From: CAKZSB01 sp964646405 | GTDB lineage: Bacteria > Pseudomonadota > Gammaproteobacteria > Granulosicoccales > Granulosicoccaceae | DNA: 64,000 nucleotides | Reading direction: 5' to 3' | Assembly: GCA_964646405.1 (NCBI GenBank) | Contig: CAZYDV010000002.1 | Span: forward strand, 11,381-75,380 | Shown here: piece after piece, positions 46,300 through 55,107 of the stretch | Position numbering within the stretch: the stretch's first letter is position 1 | Layout of the letters: every line of letters begins with the position of its first letter | The notes under the pieces: generated by a model | What the model was told of the DNA's origin: nothing | Databases searched by the model: none | What the model saw: the letters and a program-made list of their open reading frames with translations, nothing else | Position numbers and translations under genes: made by a program

Positions 46300-47811
46300 A
46301 TGGCCAGCAAGTTCATTCTCAGCATTGACCAGGGCACTACCAGCTCACGAGCGATTCTGTTCGAAAAGGATGGTACGTCAGCGTTTACCTCACAGCGTGA
46401 GTTTCGCCAGATTTTTCCGAAGCCTGGTTGGGTTGAACACGATCCGCAGGAGATCTGGGACACCACCGTGGCGGTCTGCCGCGAGGCAGTGGCAGCAGCC
46501 GAGCAACAGTCGATCCCGATCGCCGCCGCCGGCATTACCAATCAGCGCGAGACGACACTGGTATGGAATCGCACCACTGGCGAGCCAATCTACAACGCGA
46601 TTGTCTGGCAGGATCGACGCACAGCCGCGTTTTGCGAGGAACTTAAATCATCCGGCTACGAGGCCACTTTCACAGCTCGCACCGGGTTATTGCTCGACCC
46701 CTACTTTTCCGCCACCAAGATCCGTTGGATTCTCGATAACATCGACGGCGCTCGCGAGTTGGCCGAGCGCGGAGACCTGGCGTTTGGCACGATCGACACT
46801 TATCTACTGTGGCGCTTCAGCAACGGCAGGATCCATGCGACCGACGCGACCAACGCGGCCCGCACGCTGATCTACAACATCCATCAGAACGAATGGGATG
46901 AGGAGCTTCTTCGGATCCTTAAAATCCCCGCGTCAATGCTGCCCTCGGTTCACGACAGCTCACACGAATTCGGGCAGATTGAAAAGGAGCATCTGGGCCA
47001 GTCACTTCACATCTGTGGTATTGCAGGTGATCAACAGGCCGCCACCTTCGGCCAGAACTGCCTGGAACCAGGCACCATCAAGAGCACCTACGGCACCGGC
47101 TGCTTTGTACTGTTGAACACAGGCCAGGAGGCGCTGCGATCGCGCAGCAAGCTGCTGACCACCATCGCCTACCGCCTGAATGGCGAAACCACCTACGCCA
47201 CTGAAGGGTCGATATTTGTCGCCGGCGCCGCCGTGCAATGGCTGCGCGATGGTCTTAAAGTGATTGAATCGGCGCAACAGACTGAAGGCTTGTCATCTGC
47301 GCTCAACGACAATGCCGGGGTATATCTGGTGCCGGCTTTTACCGGACTGGGCGCACCACACTGGAACCCCGACGCCCGCGGCGCCCTGTTTGGCCTGACG
47401 CGTGACACCGGCATCGCGCATCTGGTCAGGGCGACTCTGGAATCCGTGGTGTACCAGACCAGCGACCTTTTTGCCGCCATGGCCGAAGATGGCGTGACAC
47501 CAACCCGTGTTCGGGTCGACGGCGGCATGGTCGCCAACAACTGGCTGTGCCAGTTCCTCGCCAATGTACTCAACATACCGGTTGAGAGACCGGTCCAAAC
47601 CGAGACCACGGCACTCGGCGCGGCCTATCTGGCGGGATTGCAGGCCGGGGTATACCGCGACGTCGACGATCTAAAATCGAACTGGAAACTGGATCGGGAG
47701 TTTAATCCCGCACTTGGCGCGGGTGAGCGCGATCAATTGTTAGCCGGCTGGCGTAATGCGGTGTCCGGCGTGGAGCACTTTGCCGCCAACGCGAAGTCTG
47801 GTGGTGCCTGA
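46300..47811 (+). CDS. glpK: Glycerol kinase
   Basis: FGGY-family kinase, glycerol + ATP to glycerol-3-phosphate, cytoplasmic. N-terminal FILSIDQGTTSSRAILF, the glycerol-contact ITNQRETTLVWNR, TGLLLDPYFSATKIRWILDN and GIAGDQQAATFGQ (conserved Asp) are all visible, as is the ATP-binding GTGCFVLLNTG and the C-terminal DGGMVANNWLCQF signature. Length 503 residues is normal. No glpF, glpD or glpR is adjacent, so it stands alone between the divergent HtrA gene and the DUF938 gene. Confidence 0.96.
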   Translation: MASKFILSIDQGTTSSRAILFEKDGTSAFTSQREFRQIFPKPGWVEHDPQEIWDTTVAVCREAVAAAEQQSIPIAAAGITNQRETTLVWNRTTGEPIYNAIVWQDRRTAAFCEELKSSGYEATFTARTGLLLDPYFSATKIRWILDNIDGARELAERGDLAFGTIDTYLLWRFSNGRIHATDATNAARTLIYNIHQNEWDEELLRILKIPASMLPSVHDSSHEFGQIEKEHLGQSLHICGIAGDQQAATFGQNCLEPGTIKSTYGTGCFVLLNTGQEALRSRSKLLTTIAYRLNGETTYATEGSIFVAGAAVQWLRDGLKVIESAQQTEGLSSALNDNAGVYLVPAFTGLGAPHWNPDARGALFGLTRDTGIAHLVRATLESVVYQTSDLFAAMAEDGVTPTRVRVDGGMVANNWLCQFLANVLNIPVERPVQTETTALGAAYLAGLQAGVYRDVDDLKSNWKLDREFNPALGAGERDQLLAGWRNAVSGVEHFAANAKSGGA

Positions 47812-47935
47812 TCGGGGTAGCGTTCACGCGTTTAGAGGCGATTTACAGGTGGCTGTTCACAGTGCGTCTGTCGTGCACGGGGGCAGGCGTGTCCGGGGCG
47901 CGCAGCTGCACGGAATATAGATGGCTATTTCTGTG

Positions 47936-47963
47936 GCGGCCGGCCAGGTGCGGCCGGCCAGGC
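47936..47963. repeat. 14-base GC-rich tandem duplication
   Basis: GCGGCCGGCCAGG(T/C) occurs twice in direct succession in the gap between glpK and the convergent DUF938 gene. The copies differ only in the last base. No coding or terminator role is evident. Confidence 0.6.
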
Positions 47964-48031
47964 TACGACCGGCACCACCCACGGGTACGACGGGTAAGCG
48001 CAGTCAGGCGTGCAGTGAACAGCGAGCCTGA

Positions 48032-48634
48032 TCAGTCGGCCGATCGACGCCACAGCAACAGACGATTGTTGCGCGGCATGTCGATGTCTTCAATATTCTG
48101 CAAACCCGAAGCCTGCGCGAAACTGTCCAGCAGGTGCTTATCTCGAACACCCATGTGGGATGCCTGCTGTCGCAGCATCTGATCAAAACTACTATTGCTC
48201 TGCGACGTATGAACACCGCCGTAATGGAACGGCCCATAAAGCGCAAAAACGCCTTTATCCCCCAATAGCTCACCGACGATGCTGAACATTTGCTCTACTT
48301 CGATCTCGCGCATGATGTGCGCCGTGTTGGTCGAGTAGGCCATGTCGAACTTTTCTACGGGTGACGGTACGGCTCTGCTGACATCCAGTTCAAACGGCCG
48401 GCCAATATTATCCAGGCCGGATTCGTTAATGCGCTGAGCAATCGCGGCCAGATTGTCAGACCGATCGGTTGGCCACCAGTGCAAAGTAGGAAATCGCCTA
48501 CATAGATACACGGCATGTTGTCCCGTACCGCTACCAATTTCCAACACATTAGATACGTCGGCAAACCACGGTTGCAACGCATCAGCTATCACCTCCTTGT
48601 TGCGATCGGCCGAGGCGGAAAACGGCAATGTCAC
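48032..48634 (-). CDS. DUF938 SAM-dependent methyltransferase-like protein
   Basis: A 200-residue class I methyltransferase-fold protein of the DUF938 family. Motif I VLEIGSGTGQHAVYL (residues ~30-44), the acidic end of strand 2 WWPTDRSDNL and YSTNTAHIM around strand 4 are seen; GVFALYGPFHYGG is the family's characteristic C-terminal motif. Substrate unknown. The start is GTG 48634 with GGAG nine bases upstream. Convergent with glpK. Confidence 0.87.
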   Translation of the reverse strand: MTLPFSASADRNKEVIADALQPWFADVSNVLEIGSGTGQHAVYLCRRFPTLHWWPTDRSDNLAAIAQRINESGLDNIGRPFELDVSRAVPSPVEKFDMAYSTNTAHIMREIEVEQMFSIVGELLGDKGVFALYGPFHYGGVHTSQSNSSFDQMLRQQASHMGVRDKHLLDSFAQASGLQNIEDIDMPRNNRLLLWRRSAD

Positions 48635-49143
48635 GATTGTTCACTCCATATTTGTCGGTCAGGCGCCGAGCATACTGAGAAAAAAACCAGACACCAAAGC
48701 CTGCCGGGTAGATTAAAATTTGGCAATATTTTATTGACGGCAATCTGCTGCCATAGCCTGCAGTCTTATGACTGCACCGACATTGACTGGCCAATTGTAA
48801 AACCCCTACAACCTGCGCCAATCGAGCGTCGCACTCAGAACAGCTCAGTCCAGCCAGCCAGCGCAGCAGCCACTGTGACCTATCCAATTACCCGCGTTCG
48901 ACCTCGTCGTGGCGTGGCGAACTGCGCCGCAATGTGGGATGATAACTGTCGGTCTCGGAGTCGCGTCAACGACGCCCCTTCGGACCATCAGTTCCGAGGG
49001 CGTGCACAGTGTCACTCGCTGTGCAACACCAATAAGGTGGGTTTGCGTGTCACTAACTTTGGACACCGCCTGTCTCATTCGTACACCCACAATTGCTCGC
49101 GCGCTGTTTCGCGACGGGTTGAAACTCTAGTACGAGTCGAAAA
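48635..49143. other. Intergenic stretch, nothing identified
   Basis: About 510 bases between the divergent DUF938 and response-regulator genes. Long open frames cross it but they run into both neighbours and show no coding-like content. No RNA gene, repeat family or convincing promoter was recognised. Confidence 0.5.
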
Positions 49144-49818
49144 ATGCGCATACTACTGGTCGAAGATGATATTGAAGCGGCGAGCTATCTCGTCAAAGGC
49201 TTAAACGAGATTGGCCATGCGGTCGATCACGCCGACGATGGCGAATCAGGGCTGAGCTACGCCAAAACCAATGCCTACGATGCGATGGTTATCGATCGTA
49301 TGATGCCACGCAAGGACGGCTTATCGATGATCGAAGATCTTCGACGTGGCGGTGACAATACCCCGGTGCTTATTCTCAGTGCCCTCGATGACGTCGACGA
49401 GCGCGTCACCGGACTCCGGGCCGGTGGAGATGACTATCTCACCAAACCCTACTCACTTAACGAATTGCACGCGCGCCTGCAGGCACTATCGCGACGCGCC
49501 CAGCCCGAGAATGCCGTCACCACCTTGCGCGTAGCAGACCTGACACTCGATCTGCTCAAGCACAAGGTCACCCGGGCAGGGATCAACATCAATTTGCAAC
49601 CGCGTGAATTCAGGTTGCTGGAGTATCTGATGCGACACACCGGCCAGGTGGTTACGCGCAGCATGCTGCTGGAAAACGTTTGGGACTATCACTTTGACCC
49701 GCAGACGAATGTCATCGATGTACAAATCAGCCGACTCCGAAGCAAGATCGACAAGGACTTCGAACAGCCCTTGCTGCACACCGTGCGCGGCGCTGGCTAC
49801 AAACTGGTTGAAGGCTGA
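49144..49818 (+). CDS. OmpR/PhoB-family response regulator
   Basis: A 224-residue two-component regulator. The receiver domain has LLVEDDIEA, phospho-acceptor Asp51 in MVIDRMMP, Ser/Thr switch in ILSALDD and Lys101 in LTKPYSLNEL. The C-terminal winged-helix domain (~126-222) includes LQPREFRLLEYLMRHTGQVVTRSMLLENVWDY and NVIDVQISRLRSKID, typical of the CusR/QseB branch. The target genes are unknown. A histidine kinase and an antiporter follow on the same strand. Confidence 0.95.
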   Translation: MRILLVEDDIEAASYLVKGLNEIGHAVDHADDGESGLSYAKTNAYDAMVIDRMMPRKDGLSMIEDLRRGGDNTPVLILSALDDVDERVTGLRAGGDDYLTKPYSLNELHARLQALSRRAQPENAVTTLRVADLTLDLLKHKVTRAGININLQPREFRLLEYLMRHTGQVVTRSMLLENVWDYHFDPQTNVIDVQISRLRSKIDKDFEQPLLHTVRGAGYKLVEG

Positions 49819-49968
49819 CACCGCGGTAAACGCTCACCAGACAACCACAATCGGTGGCGTGAACCGCTACGACACAACGGTGCGACAGTGCTTCGCTGTT
49901 GCGCCGCGGCACAGCTCTGACGTCTCTACAGACACGCTGTTATCACAGAAAAGCCTGTCTATCGCCCA

Positions 49969-51369
49969 GTGAATATACGTTTGTTCAGCACGACAGCGTT
50001 CAGACTCACGATTGTCTACGCTGCGCTATTCAGTCTTTTCTCCGCCGTCACGCTGGGCTTTATCTATTGGTCGCTGCGCGACGAAATCGAGTCCCAGGTC
50101 GATGCCCGGCTACGACTGGAGACCGACTTTCTCGTCAACCTCTACACCTCCGGTGCGCTCAACGAATTGCTCGATGCCATTCAGCAACGCAATCGAGTTG
50201 ACACCTACGGGCGTTTCTACTTTCTGGAGAGCGAAGGCAGCGAGATCACCGACAGTACCGAACAGGAATGGCCGCTGCGGATCAAATCGGTGCGCACCCA
50301 CAGTACCAAGCCGATGGCTGAAGTCGTTGACCTGCCGGCGGACAGCCCACGCGCCAATCTGCCGGTTCGAGTTGCACAGACGCAATTTTCAGACGGCTTG
50401 AAGTTAACCATCGGGCACGAGACGAGCGACGAGAAAGCGCTACTCGACTACACCTTCACGCTGGTTGTCGGCGCTACGATGATCACACTGCTTTTCGCCC
50501 TTGGCGGAGGCATCGTGATGAGCGCCAGCGTGTTGCGCAGAATTGCCAGCGTCGACAAAACCGCCGGCGAGATCATGAACGGCGCCATGTCACGGCGAAT
50601 TCCAGTCACCGATCGACGCGATGAGTTCGACGCCATCGCGGTCAAGATCAACCAGATGCTGACGCGGATCGAAGACCTGATGGAAAGCATGCAACAGGTC
50701 ACCAACAATGTCGCTCACGACCTGCGCAGTCCATTGACTCGTCTGCGCAATCGCCTTGAGGTGACACTGCTTGAAAACCGCTCTGATGATGAATACCGCG
50801 ACACCATCGAATCATCGATTGGCGAGGCCGACGGCATGATCCAGACGTTCAATGCCATGCTGAGCATCGCGCGCCTTGAGGCTGGCCTCGACAAAACCGA
50901 ATGGCAGCACGTGGCGATCGGTGATCTGGCCGCAGAACTCGCCGAACTCTACAGTGCAGTCGCTGAAGACGCCGGTTTGGTGTTTGTGGAGAATATCGAA
51001 ACCAATCCGATTTTCTATGGCAACCGACACCTGCTGGCGCAGGCGATCACCAACCTACTGGACAACGCAGTCAAATACACCACCGAGGGTGGGCGCGTTG
51101 GCATACATGTCAGCGGTAATGACAAACATTTCGATATCACCGTGACCGACAACGGACCGGGTATTCCGCGCGAGGAGCGCGATCGGGTACTGCAAAGATT
51201 TGTCCGTCTGGAAAACGAACGCAAATCACCTGGCAACGGCCTTGGCCTGAGTCTTGTACAGGCCGTGGTCCGCATGCACGGCGCCGAATTACGCCTGGCG
51301 GACAATCGACCCGGGCTGATCGTCAGCCTGGACTTTCACGGGCGCGCTGTCGACGCGGTTGCTGCCTGA
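49969..51369 (+). CDS. Sensor histidine kinase
   Basis: A 466-residue membrane histidine kinase. TM1 (residues ~12-34) and TM2 (~163-185) flank a ~128-residue periplasmic sensor with no known fold recognised. HAMP follows; His250 in NNVAHDLRSPLTRLRNRLE is the phosphorylated residue; the ATPase domain has the N box NLLDNAVKYT, the G1 box DNGPGIP and G2 GNGLGLSLVQ. Start is GTG 49969, ~150 bases after the regulator. It pairs with the upstream regulator and is 17 bases from the Ca2+ antiporter gene. Confidence 0.93.
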   Translation: MNIRLFSTTAFRLTIVYAALFSLFSAVTLGFIYWSLRDEIESQVDARLRLETDFLVNLYTSGALNELLDAIQQRNRVDTYGRFYFLESEGSEITDSTEQEWPLRIKSVRTHSTKPMAEVVDLPADSPRANLPVRVAQTQFSDGLKLTIGHETSDEKALLDYTFTLVVGATMITLLFALGGGIVMSASVLRRIASVDKTAGEIMNGAMSRRIPVTDRRDEFDAIAVKINQMLTRIEDLMESMQQVTNNVAHDLRSPLTRLRNRLEVTLLENRSDDEYRDTIESSIGEADGMIQTFNAMLSIARLEAGLDKTEWQHVAIGDLAAELAELYSAVAEDAGLVFVENIETNPIFYGNRHLLAQAITNLLDNAVKYTTEGGRVGIHVSGNDKHFDITVTDNGPGIPREERDRVLQRFVRLENERKSPGNGLGLSLVQAVVRMHGAELRLADNRPGLIVSLDFHGRAVDAVAA

Positions 51370-51386
51370 AGACACCGGAGTTCTGC

Positions 51387-52367
51387 GTGGCACTACCCGT
51401 CCTGCCAATCCTGGTCGTTATTGTCAGTCTGTTGGTACTGGCGATCAGCGCCGATAAATTCGTCGAGGGCGCAAGCTCCGTCGCCAAAGGGATGGGCATC
51501 TCGCCATTGCTGATTGGCCTGACCATTGTCAGTTTTGGCACTTCAGCACCCGAGATTCTGATCGCCGTCATGTCGGCCAGCAGCGGCAGTGCGCCAATCG
51601 CACTGGGCAATGCTCTGGGGTCGAATATCGCTAACATCGCGCTGATACTGGGCGCAGCCAGCCTTTTCATGCCCATACCGGTCTCCTCGGGCATATTGCG
51701 CCGCGAGATACCGCTGTTGCTGGCGGTGGTGTTTTTCTCAGCCGCGTTGCTTATTGACCTGAACCTGTCCCGCGGCGACGGTATCGCATCCTTTGCTGTG
51801 CTGATCCTGGTGCTTGGCTGGCTGATCTGGCAGGGTAAATCACACGTGGAAGACGACTCGATGACGGGCGAGTACGAACACCACATGGAAGCCGCACCGA
51901 ACCGTCTACGTCCCGCGCTAATGACACTTGTCTCACTGGTTTTGCTTTTGATCAGTTCGCGCGCAATGGTCTGGGGTGCGGTTGAAATCGCGCGTGCCGC
52001 CAACGTCAGTGAGCTGCTGATCGGCCTTTCTATTGTCGCGATTGGCACCAGCCTGCCGGAACTCGCTGCCACTATTGCCTGCGTTTTGCGGCGCGAGTTC
52101 GGCCTGGCCATCGGCAATGTCGTCGGCTCGAATATGTTCAACGCACTCGCGGTGACTGGTGTTATCGCATTGCTGGCGCCAGGTGATGTTGAGGCGCTGG
52201 TTCGCAACCGGGATCTCGCGCTTCAACTGGCACTGACGGTCCTGCTTTTTGTATTCGCCGTCGGCTGGCGCAAGCGACAGGGCAGAATCAACCGACTTGA
52301 GGGACTATTGTTTGTGGGGATTTTCGTCGCTTACCAATACTGGCTGTTCGCCAGTGTCAACAACTGA
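51387..52367 (+). CDS. CaCA-family Ca2+/Na+ antiporter (YrbG-like)
   Basis: Cation/Ca2+ exchanger of 326 residues with ten to eleven membrane segments in two halves. The alpha repeats are complete: VSFGTSAPEILIAVMSASSG...LGNALGSNIANI in the first half and VAIGTSLPELAATIACVLRR...IGNVVGSNMFN in the second, with the acidic Glu residues that bind Ca2+. The start is GTG 51387, only 17 bases after the histidine kinase stop, suggesting one transcript. Its last 63 bases overlap the end of the opposing small membrane-protein gene. Confidence 0.92.
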   Translation: MALPVLPILVVIVSLLVLAISADKFVEGASSVAKGMGISPLLIGLTIVSFGTSAPEILIAVMSASSGSAPIALGNALGSNIANIALILGAASLFMPIPVSSGILRREIPLLLAVVFFSAALLIDLNLSRGDGIASFAVLILVLGWLIWQGKSHVEDDSMTGEYEHHMEAAPNRLRPALMTLVSLVLLLISSRAMVWGAVEIARAANVSELLIGLSIVAIGTSLPELAATIACVLRREFGLAIGNVVGSNMFNALAVTGVIALLAPGDVEALVRNRDLALQLALTVLLFVFAVGWRKRQGRINRLEGLLFVGIFVAYQYWLFASVNN

Positions 52368-52808
52368 CGGCGCAATCAACTCCTCCTGAGCCGTCGCCAA
52401 TCGATACACCCACAGCACCTTGGAATCCGCCACCCGCGGCGCGGCGGTGATGCTGATTGGCATTTTGTCCGCAAGGCTCTCCAGTGCCGGTAGCTGATCA
52501 GCGGAGATTCTGAAACCCCGCAAACCGGCAGCCGATCGCAACCATACGATTCGCTGTGCGCCGGGGCTGCCACTCTGGGCACTGGTGCCCTCATAACGAC
52601 CGTCAATCGATTCAGACTTTGACAGTATCAGCGCGCCGCTCTGTTGCTTGTTTTCGCTGAAGTAGTAGTAGCCCAGACCGGCCAGCAGCATAATTACAGG
52701 CAGACTGGTCAGCACAGAGTGAATCGGATTGGCCCGTACCGACATTTGCTGTGGCGTTTGCGGCGCCGCGGCAGCGCGTTTTTTATTCGATGTTCTGTAC
52801 TTGCTCAC
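52305..52808 (-). CDS. Hypothetical single-span membrane protein
   Basis: A 167-residue protein with a basic N-terminus (SKYRTSNKKRAAAA), one membrane segment (~33-51, SLPVIMLLAGLGYYYF) and a soluble domain predicted outside. I recognise no family. Its start overlaps the yicC end by 26 bases, and its end overlaps the antiporter end by 63 bases, tail to tail, so it is probably coupled to yicC. Coding in the overlap is supported by the membrane segment and a continuous frame, but conservation is untested. Confidence 0.6.
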   Translation of the reverse strand: MSKYRTSNKKRAAAAPQTPQQMSVRANPIHSVLTSLPVIMLLAGLGYYYFSENKQQSGALILSKSESIDGRYEGTSAQSGSPGAQRIVWLRSAAGLRGFRISADQLPALESLADKMPISITAAPRVADSKVLWVYRLATAQEELIAPSVVDTGEQPVLVSDENPHKQ

Positions 52809-53649
52809 GCATCTGCTCGATCAGGACCTTGAGATCGACTGCCTGGGCAGTAACCTCCGCATCCGAGGATTTCGACCCCAGTGTATTGGCCTCACGATTG
52901 AATTCCTGCACTAAAAAATCCAGTCGTCTGCCAACCGGCTCATCGCGTTTGAGTACATCGCGTAACTCGCTGACGTGCGCACCGAGCCGATCGAGCTCCT
53001 CGTCAATATCCATTCGCTGCGCGACGTAGACCAACTCTTGCTCGAGCCTGCTGCTGTCGTGATCAATCTCCAGATCGGCCAGCCGCGCGAGCATTTTGCT
53101 GCGCTGACGCTCTGCGGCCTGCGGTCGCAGTTCCCGCACCCGACCGAGAATCTCAACGATCCCCGCACACCGCTCCAACAACATGGCTGCGGTTTTTTCT
53201 CCCTCTCGTCCACGGGTGTCAATGTAGTCGTCGATCGTGGTATCGAGCAATGACAAAGCTGCCTGGTGGACCGAACCCAGATCGGTTTCGGCCTGTCCAA
53301 CGACACCCGGCCAGCGAAAAATATCGGTCGCCGATACCGGCTCGTTGTCGCCAGCCAATTTCTGCACAACCCTGGCTGCATCGACCACCTGTCTGGCGAG
53401 CTCCTCGTTGACAACCAGACCCGTGCTGATGTTTTGAGTCGCCTTGTACTTCAGCGAGACCTCGACCTTGCCGCGGCTCAGACGAGCGTTCAGACGCTCT
53501 CTGGCGAGCGGCTCGATTGCCCTGAATTCTTCACTCAACCGGAGTGATATATCGAGATAGCGGTGATTAACCGATCGCATCTCCCAGGTCAGTGTGCCCC
53601 ATTCGCCGGTGCTCTCTTTACGACTGAATGCGGTCATACTTTTTAACAT
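52783..53649 (-). CDS. yicC: YicC/YloC-family endoribonuclease
   Basis: A 288-residue protein from ATG 53649, which follows an AAGGAA ribosome site; an upstream extension has no such site. N-terminal SMTAFSRKESTGEWGTLTWEMRSVNHRYLDISLRLSEEFR and C-terminal QEFNREANTLGSKSSDAEVTAQAVDLKVLIEQMREQVQNIE are diagnostic. In E. coli the family is an endoribonuclease that acts on a small RNA, and it is involved in stationary-phase survival. It diverges from rph. Confidence 0.95.
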   Translation of the reverse strand: MLKSMTAFSRKESTGEWGTLTWEMRSVNHRYLDISLRLSEEFRAIEPLARERLNARLSRGKVEVSLKYKATQNISTGLVVNEELARQVVDAARVVQKLAGDNEPVSATDIFRWPGVVGQAETDLGSVHQAALSLLDTTIDDYIDTRGREGEKTAAMLLERCAGIVEILGRVRELRPQAAERQRSKMLARLADLEIDHDSSRLEQELVYVAQRMDIDEELDRLGAHVSELRDVLKRDEPVGRRLDFLVQEFNREANTLGSKSSDAEVTAQAVDLKVLIEQMREQVQNIE

Positions 53650-53771
53650 CGGTATTCCTTGGTGTAGCCAGGGCTGAAACCGCTCATCATAGAGCGCCGC
53701 GCACTGTATCATGGCGCCCCTTGCAAGTCCGTTGATAAACGGCAACCCCGAATCGATTCAGGAAATAAAAA

Positions 53772-54491
53772 ATGCGCCCCAGCAATCGTGCAAACGACGA
53801 ACTCAGAACCGTGAAATTCACACGCGGCTACACCAAACACGCGGAAGGATCGGTGTTGGTTGAGTTCGGCGACACCAAGGTTATCTGCACCGCCAGTGTC
53901 GAAGATCGGGTGCCGCCCTTTTTAAAGGGTCAGGGTAGCGGTTGGCTGACGGCCGAGTACAGCATGCTGCCGCGAGCCACTGACAGCCGTTCCCGACGCG
54001 AGGTCACTGCTGGCAAGCAGTCGGGAAGAAGCCAGGAGATTCAGCGCTTGATTGGTCGTTCACTTCGCGCAGCGCTGGACTTGCAGGCGCTCGGTGAAAA
54101 GACCATTACGATTGATTGCGACGTCATTCAGGCAGACGGCGGCACCCGCACCGCCTCGATCACTGGTGCCTTTGTCGCCCTGAGTGATGCCATCAATAAA
54201 CTTTTAGCTGGCAAATCATTGAAAAAAAACCCGATGCACGGCAGTGTCGCTGCGATTTCTGTTGGCATATACAACGGCCATCCGGTACTGGATCTCGACT
54301 ACGCCGAGGACTCCAATGCAGAAACCGATATGAATGTCGTGATGAACGAGGCCGGGGGATTCATCGAATTGCAGGGTACTGCAGAAGGACACGCTTTTCG
54401 CGAAGAAGAGCTGCAAACCATGCTCAAGTATGCGCGCCACGGCATTGAACAGCTGATCGAGAAACAAAAGGCAGCGATCGCGAGTGACTGA
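53772..54491 (+). CDS. rph: Ribonuclease PH
   Basis: Phosphorolytic exoribonuclease that trims tRNA 3' ends. The 239 residues contain RPSNRANDELRTVKFTRGYTKHAEGSVLVEFGDTKVICTASVE, PRATDSRSRREVTAGKQSGRSQEIQRLIGRSLRAALD, the phosphate-binding DCDVIQADGGTRTASITGA and catalytic region NPMHGSVAAISVGIYNGHPVLDLDYAEDSNAETDMNVVM. Fully conserved, no truncation (unlike the frameshifted gene of E. coli K-12). Its stop overlaps the rdgB GTG start. Confidence 0.97.
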   Translation: MRPSNRANDELRTVKFTRGYTKHAEGSVLVEFGDTKVICTASVEDRVPPFLKGQGSGWLTAEYSMLPRATDSRSRREVTAGKQSGRSQEIQRLIGRSLRAALDLQALGEKTITIDCDVIQADGGTRTASITGAFVALSDAINKLLAGKSLKKNPMHGSVAAISVGIYNGHPVLDLDYAEDSNAETDMNVVMNEAGGFIELQGTAEGHAFREEELQTMLKYARHGIEQLIEKQKAAIASD

Positions 54492-55104
54492 AAAAAAACA
54501 ATGTGTGCTGGCCAGTGGCAACGCAGGCAAATTGCGCGAGCTCGGCGACTCTCTTGCGAGCCTGAACATCGACCTGATTCCACAGTCGGACTTCAACATT
54601 CCCGAAGCTGACGAAATCGGACTCACGTTCATCGAAAACGCACTCATCAAAGCACGCAACGCCAGTCAGCATAGCGGCCTGGCAGCGCTGGCAGACGACT
54701 CGGGCATTACAGTCGATGCGTTGCAGGGACGGCCCGGCATCTACTCTGCCCGATTTGCCGCAAGCGCCAGTGGCGACAAGCCTACTGACAGCGACAATGT
54801 TTCTCACTTGCTGGATCTGATGAAAAATGTACCAGAGTCAGACAGAACTGCTCGGTTTGTCTGTGTACTGGTATGGATCGACCACGCAGATGATCCGGAG
54901 CCCGTCGTGGCGACCGGTAGCTGGTCTGGTCGCATCGCCATGGAAGCAGATGGCGCCGGAGGCTTTGGTTACGACCCGGTTTTCGTCGTGCCCGAGACAG
55001 GCAAAACGGCCGCGCAAATCAGTGCAGAAGAAAAACGGGCACTCGGCCATCGCGGTCAGGCAATGGGCAGATTGCTGCAACAGCTTGGCAACAAATTGGC
55101 TTAG
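54484..55104 (+). CDS. rdgB: dITP/XTP pyrophosphatase (Ham1/RdgB)
   Basis: Hydrolyses non-canonical purine NTPs (ITP, dITP, XTP) to the monophosphate. N-terminal LASGNAGKLREL, then EIGLTFIENALIKARNAS and LADDSGITVDALQGRPGIYSARFA, and the later GYDPVFVVPE all match the Ham1 family. 206 residues is normal. The start is GTG 54484, overlapping rph by eight bases; hemW follows after three bases, so rph-rdgB-hemW is one transcription unit, a common gammaproteobacterial order. Confidence 0.96.
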   Translation: MTEKKQCVLASGNAGKLRELGDSLASLNIDLIPQSDFNIPEADEIGLTFIENALIKARNASQHSGLAALADDSGITVDALQGRPGIYSARFAASASGDKPTDSDNVSHLLDLMKNVPESDRTARFVCVLVWIDHADDPEPVVATGSWSGRIAMEADGAGGFGYDPVFVVPETGKTAAQISAEEKRALGHRGQAMGRLLQQLGNKLA

Positions 55105-55107
55105 CCT

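Noticed and set aside
48515..49204. A 229-codon plus-strand frame through the intergenic gap
   Set aside because: It overlaps the start regions of both the DUF938 and response-regulator genes in another frame and has no coding-like pattern.
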